From Ruegeria arenilitoris (GTDB lineage Bacteria; Pseudomonadota; Alphaproteobacteria; Rhodobacterales; Rhodobacteraceae): a DNA stretch of 64,000 nt. Under the pieces are notes generated by a model. That model saw nothing but the letters and a program-made list of their open reading frames with translations, was not told where the DNA came from and searched no databases. The stretch lies in contig NZ_WQHP01000004.1 in NCBI RefSeq assembly GCF_013035315.1, positions 124,001 to 188,000 of the forward strand. Direction: 5' to 3'. Below are positions 1 through 9,355 of this stretch, in pieces (the first letter of the stretch is position 1; each line of letters opens with the position of its first letter). Both the position numbers and the translations under genes were made by a program.

Positions 1-1
1 A

Positions 2-103
2 GAAGCTGCCAAGGCGTGGAAGGACGACCCCGACTATATTGAACTGGCAAAAATCCGGCATCGTACAGCGACGGCCAATATGGTTCTGGTCGAAGGGCTT
101 TAA
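2..103 (+). CDS. DUF1330-like protein, C-terminal end only (partial)
   Basis: Only the last 33 codons are present; the gene enters from the left edge. The visible tail contains a Trp-Lys-Asp-Asp-Pro-Asp-Tyr stretch, a Lys-Ile-Arg-His-Arg segment, and ends Val-Glu-Gly-Leu. That is the usual ending of the DUF1330 family (small ferredoxin-fold proteins of unknown role). The stop codon at 101-103 overlaps the stop codon of the convergent helicase gene. Function is unknown, and the family call rests on a short tail. Confidence 0.6.
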   Translation, partial: EAAKAWKDDPDYIELAKIRHRTATANMVLVEGL

Positions 104-2493
104 AACGGAACATCATCCTTGGCAGACAGAAAGCGGGAAACCACCTTCTTGATTCCAGCCTTATCGAAATCGACTTCGACCTTGTCGCCTTCGATCCCAA
201 TCACCGCGCCATAGCCGAATTTTTGATGGAACACCCGTTCGCCGAGGGTGAAACTGGCCACAGCTGTAGCATCGATCACCGTATTTCGGCTCTCCCGCGG
301 TTGCGACGTCCCGAACTGGCCCTGCCGCGCCTGCATCCGCTTCCAACCCGGCGAATTGTAAACGTTGGCTTCTGCCGCGCGGGTCTCGATGCCAGCGGTT
401 GTCTGACCGCCCCCGTAAAGGCCCGGAGGTGTGAGGACTTCAACATGGTCTTCGGGCAGCTCATCGATGAAACGAGACGGCATGGCGTTCTGCCATTGAC
501 CGAATACCCGACGGTTTGCGGCAAAGGAGATGGTACAGACTTCTTCTGCGCGCGTGATTCCGACATAGGCCAGCCGCCGCTCTTCCTCGAGCCCCTTGAT
601 CCCGGATTCATCCATCGAGCGCTGCGAGGGGAACAGCCCGTCTTCCCAGCCCGGTAGAAACACAGCCGGAAACTCCAAGCCCTTTGCAGCGTGCAAAGTC
701 ATGATCGAGACTTTGGCCCCGTCACCGTCCTGCTCATTGTCCATCACCAGGCTGACATGCTCCAGGAACCCTTGCAGATTTTCGAAATTGTCCAACTGGT
801 TGACCAATTCCTTGAGGTTTTCCAACCGCCCCGGTGCTTCTGGCGTCTTTTCGTTTTGCCAATGAGCGGTATAGCCGGACTCGTCCAGAATGATCTGCGC
901 CAGTTCGATATGCGACACCTCAGGTTCGCCAAACCGCAAAGGAGCGCCATCATCTATGACCGTGTCATCGTCGACCTCGATCCGAGGGCCTCGCGTCATC
1001 GCATTCCACCGCGCCAGCCCATCGATCAGTTCGCGCAGCGCCTTGCCACCCTTACCTTTGATCAACCCGTTATCGACCGCGATCCGAGCGCCATCGACCA
1101 AAGACACGCCATTTTCGCGCGCTGTCATCTGGATCGTCTGCTGCGCCTTGTCACCAAGCCCACGTTTGGGCGTGTTCACGATCCGCTCGAACGCCAGATC
1201 ATCGCCGGGGCTGACCACCAGCCGGAAATAGGCCATCGCATCGCGAATCTCCATCCGCTCATAGAAACGGGGGCCACCGATGACCTTATAGGGCAGACCG
1301 ATCGTCAGGAACCGGTCCTCAAACGCGCGCATTTGATGAGAAGCACGAACAAGAATCGCGATTTCGTCCAGATTGAAGGGCCGTACACCGCGCGTTCCGC
1401 CCTGCATCGCGTCGATCTCTTCTCCGATCCAACGCGCCTCTTCCTCGCCATCCCAATGGCCGATCAGACGAACTTTCTCGCCATCTTGCGCGTCGGTCCA
1501 CAATTCCTTGCCCAAGCGGCTTTCGTTGCCCCGGATGACATTGGACGCTGCCGCCAGAATATGCGGGGTCGAGCGGTAGTTCTGCTCAAGCCGCACGACA
1601 TAAGCGCCGGGGAAATCCTTCTCAAACCGCAGGATGTTGCCCACCTCGGCCCCGCGCCAGCCATAAATTGACTGATCATCGTCTCCTACGCAACAAATGT
1701 TCTTATGCGCCCCAGCCAGCAACCTCAGCCACAGATACTGAGCGACGTTCGTATCCTGATACTCGTCCACCAGGATGTAACGGAACCAGCGCTGGTATTG
1801 CTCCAGCACGTCCTGATGGGTTTGAAAGATGGTGACCATGTGCAGCAGCAGATCACCAAAATCCACCGCATTCAGTTCGCGCAGCCGGGTCTGATATTGG
1901 GCATATATCTCAACGCCTTTGTGGTTATAGGCCCCAGCGTCTGCAGCAGGAACTTTGTCCGGCGTCAGGGCGCGATTTTTCCAGTCGTCGATTATCCCGG
2001 CCAACATCCGAGCGGGCCAGCGTTTGTCATCAATATTGGATGCCTGAATCAACTGCTTGAGCAGGCGCAGCTGATCGTCCGTATCCAGAATGGTGAAATT
2101 CGACTTCAGATCGACCAGCTCTGCATGCCGCCGCAGCAGCTTGACGCAGATCGAATGAAAGGTGCCCAACCACGGCATTCCCTCGGCCGGTTGGCCCAGC
2201 AAACGACCGACGCGGTTCTTCATCTCGCGCGCGGCCTTGTTGGTGAAGGTCACCGACAAAATCTCATTGGGGCGTGCCCGCCCGGTGCTAAGCAGATGGG
2301 CAATTCGCGCTGTGAGCGCCTTGGTTTTACCGGTCCCCGCCCCAGCCAACATCAGAACAGGACCGTCCAGCCGCTCAACCGCCTCGCGTTGTGCCGGGTT
2401 CAACTCGTCCAAATAAGGCATAGGGCGCGCAGCCATCGCGCGCGCGGACAGTGATGCGCCCTCAAAGGCGTCCATTTCGTCGAAACTGCTCAT
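100..2493 (-). CDS. uvrD: UvrD/PcrA-type ATP-dependent DNA helicase
   Basis: Superfamily 1A 3'-5' DNA helicase of nucleotide excision and mismatch repair, about 797 residues, full length for the family. All helicase motifs are visible: Walker A GAGTGKT near residues 51-57, DEYQDT near 243-248, GDDDQSIYGWRG near 270-281, an LEQNYRST motif, TLHAAKGLEF, and an LAYVGITRA motif VI. The C-terminus carries the small Tudor-like domain typical of UvrD/PcrA (GERVFHQKFGYG). The ATG at 2493 is preferred because Roseobacter homologues, as I recall them, begin MSSFDEMDAF. A GTG at 2541 in the same frame would add 16 residues; neither has a strong ribosome site. It converges with the DUF1330 gene, overlapping by three bases. 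Confidence 0.95.
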   Translation of the reverse strand: MSSFDEMDAFEGASLSARAMAARPMPYLDELNPAQREAVERLDGPVLMLAGAGTGKTKALTARIAHLLSTGRARPNEILSVTFTNKAAREMKNRVGRLLGQPAEGMPWLGTFHSICVKLLRRHAELVDLKSNFTILDTDDQLRLLKQLIQASNIDDKRWPARMLAGIIDDWKNRALTPDKVPAADAGAYNHKGVEIYAQYQTRLRELNAVDFGDLLLHMVTIFQTHQDVLEQYQRWFRYILVDEYQDTNVAQYLWLRLLAGAHKNICCVGDDDQSIYGWRGAEVGNILRFEKDFPGAYVVRLEQNYRSTPHILAAASNVIRGNESRLGKELWTDAQDGEKVRLIGHWDGEEEARWIGEEIDAMQGGTRGVRPFNLDEIAILVRASHQMRAFEDRFLTIGLPYKVIGGPRFYERMEIRDAMAYFRLVVSPGDDLAFERIVNTPKRGLGDKAQQTIQMTARENGVSLVDGARIAVDNGLIKGKGGKALRELIDGLARWNAMTRGPRIEVDDDTVIDDGAPLRFGEPEVSHIELAQIILDESGYTAHWQNEKTPEAPGRLENLKELVNQLDNFENLQGFLEHVSLVMDNEQDGDGAKVSIMTLHAAKGLEFPAVFLPGWEDGLFPSQRSMDESGIKGLEEERRLAYVGITRAEEVCTISFAANRRVFGQWQNAMPSRFIDELPEDHVEVLTPPGLYGGGQTTAGIETRAAEANVYNSPGWKRMQARQGQFGTSQPRESRNTVIDATAVASFTLGERVFHQKFGYGAVIGIEGDKVEVDFDKAGIKKVVSRFLSAKDDVPF

Positions 2494-2671
2494 AGCTGTA
2501 AAACTACGCCGGATGCGCGACGAGGGAAAGGGTTTGTTCACGCCTTGTTCGCCCTATTTTTTGCAGTCAATTGCTCGCGAGCTGGCGCAGCGCGCTCTCC
2601 GCATAAGGCATGATGGCAGGTCAAAAGCCTAAAATCCTTGCCGAATCGCGCCTTAGGTCTGATCAATCCGT

Positions 2672-3826
2672 ATGGATCTTCACAGTCGTTACCCCGGCAT
2701 TGCCGACCTGAAACACCGCGCACAGCGCAGAATACCGCATTTTGTGTGGGAGTATCTGGACAGCGGCACCGGGGTCGAGGCCACCCTGCACCGCAACCGC
2801 GCAGGGTTGGATCGCGTTGGGTTTCTGCCCTCGATCCTGCACGGACCGATGGAGTTCGACACATCGACCACGTTTCTGGGCCATACGTACCCTCTGCCTT
2901 TCGGCGTTGCGCCAATTGGCATGGCCGGGTTGATCTGGCCCGATGCCGAAGGCCATCTGGCCCGCGCTGCCGCCAAAGCCGGGCTGCCGTTCACCCTTTC
3001 GAACGTTGCCAGCCAAAGTCCGGAAGACGTCGCGCCTCATCTGGGGGAAAATGCGTGGTTCCAACTGTACCCGCCCAAAGATCCAGATATTCGCAAGGAC
3101 CTTTTGCAACGGGTGCGCGACGCCGGGTTCACTACGCTGGTGATGACCGCAGACGTGCCGGTCGCGTCCCGGCGCGAGCGCCAGACGCGCTCGGGGCTGA
3201 CAAACCCACCAAGGTTGACGCCGCGCCTGCTGGCGCAAATCATGATGCGTCCTGAATGGGCACTTGGGATGGCCCGCAGTGGCCCGCCGCGCATGCGGAC
3301 GCTGGACAAGTACACGGACAACTCCAGCAACCTGCCGCCGACAGCCCACGTGGGATACTTGCTGCGCACCTCGCCGGATATGGAATACGTGCACTGGTTG
3401 CGTGATGCATGGGATGGCCCCCTGATCGTGAAGGGCGTGCAACGCCCCGAGGATGCCGCACCACTTCAGCAAGCCGGGGTGGATGCCATCTGGATTTCGA
3501 ATCACGGCGGTCGCCAATTCGATGGTGCCCCCGCCAGTGTCGACGCCCTGCCCGCTATTCGCGCGGCCACAGACTTGCCGCTGATCTTTGACAGCGGGAT
3601 CGAAAGTGGTCTGGACATCCTGCGCGCCAAGGCGCTGGGAGCCGATTTCGTGATGTTGGGGCGCGGCTTTATGTATGCCCTTGGGGCCTTGGGCGCCCAA
3701 GGTCCGGCTCATGCTATCGATATTTTGCGGCAGGATATGCAGGCCAACATGGGCCAGTTGGGGGCCGAGTCGCTAGCCGATCTTCCGCCGATCACACCGC
3801 TTGCCGATGCCGCAATGCAGCGCTAG
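2672..3826 (+). CDS. lldD: FMN-dependent alpha-hydroxy-acid (L-lactate) dehydrogenase
   Basis: A 384-residue TIM-barrel flavoprotein of the lactate dehydrogenase/glycolate oxidase family. It probably oxidises L-lactate (or another L-2-hydroxy acid) to the 2-oxo acid and passes electrons to the membrane quinone pool. Visible active-site features are Tyr28 in EYLDSG, the FMN-binding GVAPIGMAG around 78-86, QLY with Tyr133, TADVP with Asp161, Lys254 in IVKG, and the catalytic His278 and Arg281 in SNHGGRQFD. It is monocistronic, between the divergent helicase gene and pyruvate carboxylase. The two neighbours together would allow lactate to pyruvate to oxaloacetate, which is inference. Substrate among 2-hydroxy acids is not decided by sequence alone. 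Confidence 0.88.
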   Translation: MDLHSRYPGIADLKHRAQRRIPHFVWEYLDSGTGVEATLHRNRAGLDRVGFLPSILHGPMEFDTSTTFLGHTYPLPFGVAPIGMAGLIWPDAEGHLARAAAKAGLPFTLSNVASQSPEDVAPHLGENAWFQLYPPKDPDIRKDLLQRVRDAGFTTLVMTADVPVASRRERQTRSGLTNPPRLTPRLLAQIMMRPEWALGMARSGPPRMRTLDKYTDNSSNLPPTAHVGYLLRTSPDMEYVHWLRDAWDGPLIVKGVQRPEDAAPLQQAGVDAIWISNHGGRQFDGAPASVDALPAIRAATDLPLIFDSGIESGLDILRAKALGADFVMLGRGFMYALGALGAQGPAHAIDILRQDMQANMGQLGAESLADLPPITPLADAAMQR

Positions 3827-3953
3827 AAGAAAGATAGCGCTAACAGGGGGCGTTTGCGAGCGTTAACATGCCGGTTCTACCCAGAACGACTGATATACGT
3901 GCGCGTATTGTCCGCCTATCAACACGGCCAAACAAGTAGGACCGGGACCCGAC

Positions 3954-6900
3954 ATGACTGACTTCAATAAGATCCTGATCGCCAACCGCGGCGAGATTGC
4001 CATTCGCGTGATGCGCGCAGCCAATGAGATGGGCAAACGCACCGTCGCTGTCTTCGCCGAGGAAGATAAGCTGGGCTTGCACCGTTTCAAGGCAGACGAG
4101 GCATATCGCATCGGCGAAGGGATGGGACCGGTCGCGGCATATCTGAGCATCGACGAGATTATTCGTGTGGCGAAGGAATGCGGCGCCGACGCGATCCACC
4201 CCGGCTATGGCCTGTTGTCCGAAAACCCCGATTTCGTGGATGCCTGTGTGAAAAACGGCATCACCTTCATTGGCCCCAAAGCCGAGACCATGCGCGCGCT
4301 GGGTGACAAGGCAAGCGCGCGTCGAGTGGCCATTGCAGCGGGCGTGCCCGTGATCCCCGCAACCGAGGTTCTGGGCGACGACATGGACGCAATCCGCGCT
4401 GAGGCCAAAGAGATCGGCTATCCGCTGATGCTGAAAGCCAGCTGGGGCGGCGGCGGGCGCGGCATGCGTCCGATCAACTCGGCAGACGAGTTGGAAGAAA
4501 AGGTTCTGGAAGGCCGTCGCGAGGCCGAGGCAGCATTCGGCAACGGTGAGGGGTATCTGGAAAAGATGATCACCCGCGCCCGCCACGTCGAGGTGCAGGT
4601 TCTGGGCGACAAACACGGTGAGATTTACCACCTGTACGAACGGGATTGCTCAGTCCAGCGTCGGAACCAGAAGGTCGTTGAACGCGCCCCTGCCCCGTAT
4701 CTGTCGGAAGAACAACGCGCCGAGATTTGTGAGCTGGGTCGCAAAATCTGCGCCCACGTGAACTATGAATGCGCCGGCACCGTCGAATTCCTGATGGATA
4801 TGGAATCCGGCAAATTCTACTTCATCGAAGTGAACCCCCGGGTACAGGTGGAACACACGGTCACCGAGGAAGTCACCGGCATCGACATTGTTCAGGCACA
4901 GATCCTGATTGCCGAAGGGAAGACTCTGGCCGAGGCGACTGGTGCCGCAAGCCAGGCAGACGTGCATTTGACCGGCCATGCATTGCAAACCCGGATCACC
5001 ACGGAAGATCCGCAGAACAACTTCATCCCTGATTACGGCCGCATCACGGCCTATCGCTCGGCCACCGGCATGGGTATCCGTCTGGACGGCGGCACCGCAT
5101 ACGCGGGCGGCGTCATCACCCGCTACTACGACTCGTTGCTGACCAAAGTCACCGCCAAGGCCCCGACGCCCGAGGCGGCAATTGCCCGTATGGACCGCGC
5201 CCTGCGCGAGTTCCGTATTCGCGGCGTCAGCACCAATATCGACTTTGTCATCAACCTGCTGAAACACCCGACCTTCCTATCGAATGAATACACCACCAAG
5301 TTCATCGACACGACGCCGGACCTGTTCAGCTTCAAGCGCCGCCGCGACCGGGGCACCAAAGTTCTGACTTACATCGCCGACATCACGGTGAACGGTCACC
5401 CCGAGACCAAGGATCGCCCGGAACCCCGCGCCGATCTGAAAGAGGCCAAGGCCCCCGCACCCAAGGCCGAGCCGCAGATGGGCACCCGAAACCTGCTGGA
5501 ACAAAAAGGCCCGCAGGCCGTGGCCGACTGGATGAAAGCCCAGCGGCAACTGCTGATCACCGACACCACCATGCGTGATGGGCACCAGTCGCTTCTGGCG
5601 ACCCGGATGCGCTCGATCGACATGATCAAGGTGGCCCCGACATATGCGGCCAACCTGCCGCAATTGTTCAGTGTCGAATGCTGGGGCGGCGCGACCTTCG
5701 ACGTGGCCTACCGCTTCTTGCAGGAATGCCCATGGCAGCGCCTGCGCGATCTACGCGAAGCGATGCCGAATCTGATGACGCAGATGTTGCTGCGCGGCGC
5801 GAATGGTGTGGGTTACACCAACTACCCCGACAACGTCGTTCAGGAATTCGTGCGTCAGGCATCGGAAAACATCGACGTGTTCCGCGTCTTCGACTCGCTG
5901 AACTGGGTCGAGAATATGCGCGTCGCGATGGACGCTGTCGTAGAGAACGGCAAGATCTGTGAAGGCACCGTTTGCTATACCGGCGACATTCTGGACCCGG
6001 ATCGTGCCAAGTATGACCTGAAATACTACGTCGGCATGGCGAAAGAGTTGCGCGACGCAGGCGCGCATATTCTGGGCCTGAAAGACATGGCTGGTCTGCT
6101 GAAACCCGCTTCGGCCAAAATCCTGATTCGCGCTCTGAAGGAAGAAGTCGGCCTGCCGATCCACTTCCACACCCACGACACCGCAGGCATCGCCAGCGCA
6201 ACCATTTTGGCGGCGTCCGAGGCCGGCGTCGACGCGGTGGACTGCGCGATGGACAGCTTCAGCGGCAACACGTCCCAGGCAACGTTGGGTACTGTTGTCG
6301 AGGCGCTGCGCCACACCGACCGTGACACCGGGCTGGACATCAAGGCGATCCGCGAAATCAGCGATTACTTCGAGGCGGTTCGTGGTCAGTACGCGGCCTT
6401 CGAATCCAGCCTGCAAGCCCCGGCATCCGAGGTCTATCTGCACGAAATGCCCGGCGGGCAGTTCACCAACCTCAAGGCGCAAGCCCGCTCACTGGGGCTG
6501 GAAGAGCGCTGGCACGAGGTTGCCCAGATGTATGCGGACGTGAACCAGATGTTCGGAGACATTGTGAAGGTGACCCCATCCTCCAAGGTTGTCGGTGACA
6601 TGGCACTGATGATGGTCAGCCAGGGCCTGACTCGTTCCGATGTGGAAAGCCCGCAGACGGACGTAGCCTTCCCCGACTCGGTCGTGGACATGATGCGCGG
6701 CAACCTGGGTCAGCCTCCGGGCGGTTTCCCGGACACCATCGTCAAGAAGGTGTTGAAGGACGAAGCCCCCAACACCGACCGACCGGGCAAAGACGTGCCG
6801 CCTGTTGATCTTGAGGCCACACGCGCCGAGCTGTCGCAATTGCTGGAAGGCAAAGAGGTAGATGACGAGGATCTGAACGGCTACCTGATGTATCCCAAGG

Positions 6901-7391
6901 TGTTCCTGGATTACATGGGCCGCCACCGGATCTACGGCCCAGTTCGGGCACTGCCAACCCGCACGTTCTTCTATGGCATGGAACCGGGAGAAGAGATCAC
7001 TGCGGAAATCGATCCCGGTAAGACCCTGGAAATCCGCTGTCAGGCCATCGGTGAGACCGATGAGAAGGGTGAGGTCAAAGTGTTCTTTGAACTCAACGGC
7101 CAACCCCGCGTAATCCGGGTTCCGAACCGTTTGGTGACCTCGACGACTCAATCGCGCCCGAAGGCCGAGGCAGGCAACGCCAACCACATTGGCGCGCCGA
7201 TGCCAGGCGTGGTGGCTACCGTCGCCGTAAGCGCGGGACAAGAGGTCAAGGAAGGCGATCTGCTGCTGACCATCGAGGCAATGAAGATGGAGACCGGCAT
7301 CCATGCCGAGCGTGATGCAACGGTCAAGGCGGTGCACGTCCAGCCCGGCGGTCAGATTGACGCAAAGGACCTACTGGTCGAGTTGGAATGA
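3954..7391 (+). CDS. pyc: pyruvate carboxylase
   Basis: Biotin enzyme of 1145 residues that carboxylates pyruvate to oxaloacetate (anaplerosis). The domain order is standard. An N-terminal biotin carboxylase contains the ATP-grasp glycine loop GGGGRGMR near 164-171, the RDCSVQRRNQK segment near 231, and EVNPRVQVEH near 293. A carboxyltransferase barrel begins near 533 with DTTMRDGHQS and includes GLKDMAG and HFHTHDTAG. A C-terminal biotinyl domain has its target lysine in EAMKM at about K1111. The ATG is preceded by a purine-rich AGGACCGGG. A strong hairpin with a T-run follows the stop, so the gene is probably transcribed alone. Confidence 0.97.
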   Translation: MTDFNKILIANRGEIAIRVMRAANEMGKRTVAVFAEEDKLGLHRFKADEAYRIGEGMGPVAAYLSIDEIIRVAKECGADAIHPGYGLLSENPDFVDACVKNGITFIGPKAETMRALGDKASARRVAIAAGVPVIPATEVLGDDMDAIRAEAKEIGYPLMLKASWGGGGRGMRPINSADELEEKVLEGRREAEAAFGNGEGYLEKMITRARHVEVQVLGDKHGEIYHLYERDCSVQRRNQKVVERAPAPYLSEEQRAEICELGRKICAHVNYECAGTVEFLMDMESGKFYFIEVNPRVQVEHTVTEEVTGIDIVQAQILIAEGKTLAEATGAASQADVHLTGHALQTRITTEDPQNNFIPDYGRITAYRSATGMGIRLDGGTAYAGGVITRYYDSLLTKVTAKAPTPEAAIARMDRALREFRIRGVSTNIDFVINLLKHPTFLSNEYTTKFIDTTPDLFSFKRRRDRGTKVLTYIADITVNGHPETKDRPEPRADLKEAKAPAPKAEPQMGTRNLLEQKGPQAVADWMKAQRQLLITDTTMRDGHQSLLATRMRSIDMIKVAPTYAANLPQLFSVECWGGATFDVAYRFLQECPWQRLRDLREAMPNLMTQMLLRGANGVGYTNYPDNVVQEFVRQASENIDVFRVFDSLNWVENMRVAMDAVVENGKICEGTVCYTGDILDPDRAKYDLKYYVGMAKELRDAGAHILGLKDMAGLLKPASAKILIRALKEEVGLPIHFHTHDTAGIASATILAASEAGVDAVDCAMDSFSGNTSQATLGTVVEALRHTDRDTGLDIKAIREISDYFEAVRGQYAAFESSLQAPASEVYLHEMPGGQFTNLKAQARSLGLEERWHEVAQMYADVNQMFGDIVKVTPSSKVVGDMALMMVSQGLTRSDVESPQTDVAFPDSVVDMMRGNLGQPPGGFPDTIVKKVLKDEAPNTDRPGKDVPPVDLEATRAELSQLLEGKEVDDEDLNGYLMYPKVFLDYMGRHRIYGPVRALPTRTFFYGMEPGEEITAEIDPGKTLEIRCQAIGETDEKGEVKVFFELNGQPRVIRVPNRLVTSTTQSRPKAEAGNANHIGAPMPGVVATVAVSAGQEVKEGDLLLTIEAMKMETGIHAERDATVKAVHVQPGGQIDAKDLLVELE

Positions 7392-7415
7392 ACAGCCTAA
7401 CGTTCTAGGCAACGA

Positions 7416-7447
7416 AGGGCCGCTCGGGCAACCGGGCGGCCTTTTTT
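7416..7447 (+). terminator. Rho-independent terminator of pyc
   Basis: A 10-bp stem (7418-7427 with 7432-7441, one G-T pair) is closed by a GCAA tetraloop and followed by six T residues. It lies 26 bases after the pyc stop codon and before the MAPEG gene. Confidence 0.9.
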
Positions 7448-7469
7448 GTAGCCCAGAAAGGATCAGATC

Positions 7470-7853
7470 ATGCTGTCTATCACCCCCGTCTATGCCGCGT
7501 TGCTGGCCCTTCTTTATGTCGCGCTCAGTGTGCGGGTCATCATGCAACGCCGGGGTGACAAGATATCCTATGGCGATGGCGGCAACACAAACATGCTCAA
7601 GGTGATGCGGACGCATTCGAACTTTGCGGAATACGCGCCGTTTGCTCTGCTGATGATCGCTATGGTCGAACTGCAAGGTGCAGGCGCTTGGCTGGTCAAC
7701 CTGCTTGGGCTGGGTATTCTGTCCGGTCGTGTGCTGCATGCCTATGGCTTTGGCCGCAAACCGCAGATCGTGATATTGCGCCAGATCGGCATGCTGTTGA
7801 CATTTGCCGTCCTGATCATCGCGGCGATCGCCAGCCTTCTGCTGGCGCTGTGA
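7470..7853 (+). CDS. MAPEG-family small membrane protein
   Basis: A 127-residue integral membrane protein with about four hydrophobic segments and the MAPEG-type core: RxxxxRRGDK in the first loop, then NxxxVxRTHxNFAEYAPFAL, then a GR-x-LHAYGFG segment. Bacterial MAPEG members resemble microsomal glutathione S-transferases and are often called YecN-like; the substrate is unknown. A good AAGGA ribosome site precedes the ATG. It starts just after the pyc terminator and converges with the next small gene. Confidence 0.85.
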   Translation: MLSITPVYAALLALLYVALSVRVIMQRRGDKISYGDGGNTNMLKVMRTHSNFAEYAPFALLMIAMVELQGAGAWLVNLLGLGILSGRVLHAYGFGRKPQIVILRQIGMLLTFAVLIIAAIASLLLAL

Positions 7854-7868
7854 TCCAGCTGGCTGGGC

Positions 7869-8021
7869 TTAGCTCGCCAGAACTCGCGTTTCGATTCGGG
7901 GGGCTTCGTTAAAGTGCGGTTGCACGTCCCCCACTCGGTCCTCCTCTTTCCCGGCAAGGGTTGAGGCCAATACAATCATTGCAGCCAGGGCCACCATTTT
8001 CAGGTCCTTCAATTGCGCCAT
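7869..8021 (-). CDS. small hypothetical protein (50 aa), possible membrane-anchored peptide
   Basis: A 50-codon frame begins with ATG at 8021, preceded by a near-perfect ribosome site (GGAGGTG, good spacing), which is the main evidence that it is real. Residues about 8-24 are hydrophobic after two lysines, like a signal or membrane anchor, and the remainder is charged (KEEDRVGD). No lipobox cysteine is seen and I do not recognise a family. An in-frame longer reading starts at 8165, but its extra codons look non-coding and lack a ribosome site. Confidence 0.55.
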   Translation of the reverse strand: MAQLKDLKMVALAAMIVLASTLAGKEEDRVGDVQPHFNEAPRIETRVLAS

Positions 8022-8123
8022 TTTTTCACCTCCACTGTTATTATTCTTCAAAGCTCTGGTTCCTGAACGATTAACTGGCGCAGTTCCGTCGCAAATAATT
8101 TTCCGCTTTTTTGTTTTTTCCGC

Positions 8124-8150
8124 TTGCAGCCCCGCGTGGGAATTTATACA
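8124..8150 (+). promoter_or_regulatory. possible promoter of the tRNA-Gly pair
   Basis: TTGCAG at 8124-8129 and TATACA at 8145-8150, 20 bases before the first tRNA. The 15-bp spacer is short, so the exact -35 is uncertain. Confidence 0.35.
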
Positions 8151-8169
8151 TCCCTCCTCACTCAACGGC

Positions 8170-8244
8170 GCGGGCGTAGCTCAGGGGTAGAGCATAACCT
8201 TGCCAAGGTTAGGGTCGGGCGTTCGAATCGCCTCGCCCGCTCCA
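8170..8244 (+). tRNA. tRNA-Gly(GCC), copy 1
   Basis: A 75-nt cloverleaf including an encoded CCA end. The acceptor stem is GCGGGCG with CGCCCGC and discriminator T. The anticodon GCC is at 8202-8204 and the T-loop is TTCGAAT. It is identical over its whole length to the next copy. Confidence 0.97.
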
Positions 8245-8278
8245 TTGAGAGACCGAAAGGTCAAAATTTGTATCTGAT

Positions 8279-8353
8279 GCGGGCGTAGCTCAGGGGTAGA
8301 GCATAACCTTGCCAAGGTTAGGGTCGGGCGTTCGAATCGCCTCGCCCGCTCCA
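8279..8353 (+). tRNA. tRNA-Gly(GCC), copy 2
   Basis: A second tRNA-Gly, identical in all 75 positions to the copy 34 bases upstream, with the anticodon at 8311-8313 and an encoded CCA. The spacing suggests a shared precursor transcript. Confidence 0.97.
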
Positions 8354-8439
8354 GATACCAAACTCTCCAAACCTTCTGGTTCTTTCGATGTCATTGCGGC
8401 ATCCTCGGGGTTGTACGCAACCACGACGGAGACGCGCCC

Positions 8440-9306
8440 ATGCCAGAATATGTTATTCGCGCTTTGACAAAGGATGAGGTCCAGACAGCCGTGGATTGGG
8501 CGGGTCAGGAAGGCTGGAATCCGGGTTTGCACGACGCGGTGTGTTTCCGCAGTTCCGACCCCGAGGGGTTCAAGGGCGGGTTTCTGGACGGGCAGATGAT
8601 CGCGTCGGCCTCGGCGGTGAATTATGACGATAGCTATTCGTTTCTAGGGTTTTATATCGTTCGCCCAGAACACCGTGGATCTGGATATGGGCTGCAGGTG
8701 GCCGAGGCCGTCAAAGCGCATTGCGAACACCGGAACATGGGTATGGACGGCGTAGTCGAGCAGCAGGACAATTATCGCAAGTTCGGCTTCACACTGGCGT
8801 ATGACAACTATCGCTTCTCTGGCACGGCGGGGGAAATCCTGAACTCTTTAGGCCGGTCTGCACACGATCAGATTGCACCGCTGGGTACGCTCACAGACGC
8901 GCTGAGGACGTATGACCGGGGCCTGTTCCCCGCCCCAAGAGAGACCTTTCTGAAGGCCTGGCTTGATGCCCCCAATCATGTCTCGCGGGTGTTTGAAGAA
9001 AACGGCCAGATTCGAGGGTATGCCACACTGCGGCGCTGTCTGAGCGGGTACAAAGTTGGGCCCTTGTTTGCTGACACAACCGAGATCGCGCAGGCCCTTT
9101 TGGTGTCGCTGCTCACCACTATTCCAACCGATCAGTTGGGGTACGAGGTGTTCATCGACATGCCCAACCCCAACGCACAGGCCATGGCATTGGCGCAACA
9201 GTTGGGGTTGACCAAAGTTTTCGAAACCGGTCGCATGTACTCCAGTCACGCACCCGAGATCGATCTGGACCGGATCTACGGAATTACAACGTTTGAGCTG
9301 GGGTGA
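8440..9306 (+). CDS. GNAT-family acetyltransferase with YitH/HolE-like C-terminal domain
   Basis: A 288-residue protein. The first half is a GNAT fold, with the acetyl-CoA-binding segment VRPEHRGSGYGLQVAEAV near residues 75-90. The second half resembles the C-terminal GNAT-like domain found after it in YitH-type proteins (RGYATLRRC, then VGPLFAD). The substrate is not known. A GGAGACG ribosome site precedes the ATG. It lies directly after the tRNA-Gly pair. Confidence 0.85.
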   Translation: MPEYVIRALTKDEVQTAVDWAGQEGWNPGLHDAVCFRSSDPEGFKGGFLDGQMIASASAVNYDDSYSFLGFYIVRPEHRGSGYGLQVAEAVKAHCEHRNMGMDGVVEQQDNYRKFGFTLAYDNYRFSGTAGEILNSLGRSAHDQIAPLGTLTDALRTYDRGLFPAPRETFLKAWLDAPNHVSRVFEENGQIRGYATLRRCLSGYKVGPLFADTTEIAQALLVSLLTTIPTDQLGYEVFIDMPNPNAQAMALAQQLGLTKVFETGRMYSSHAPEIDLDRIYGITTFELG

Positions 9307-9355
9307 TTTCCGCCTCAACTTGCTGAGAAACGATCAATTGAGAAAGCTCGAAGTT

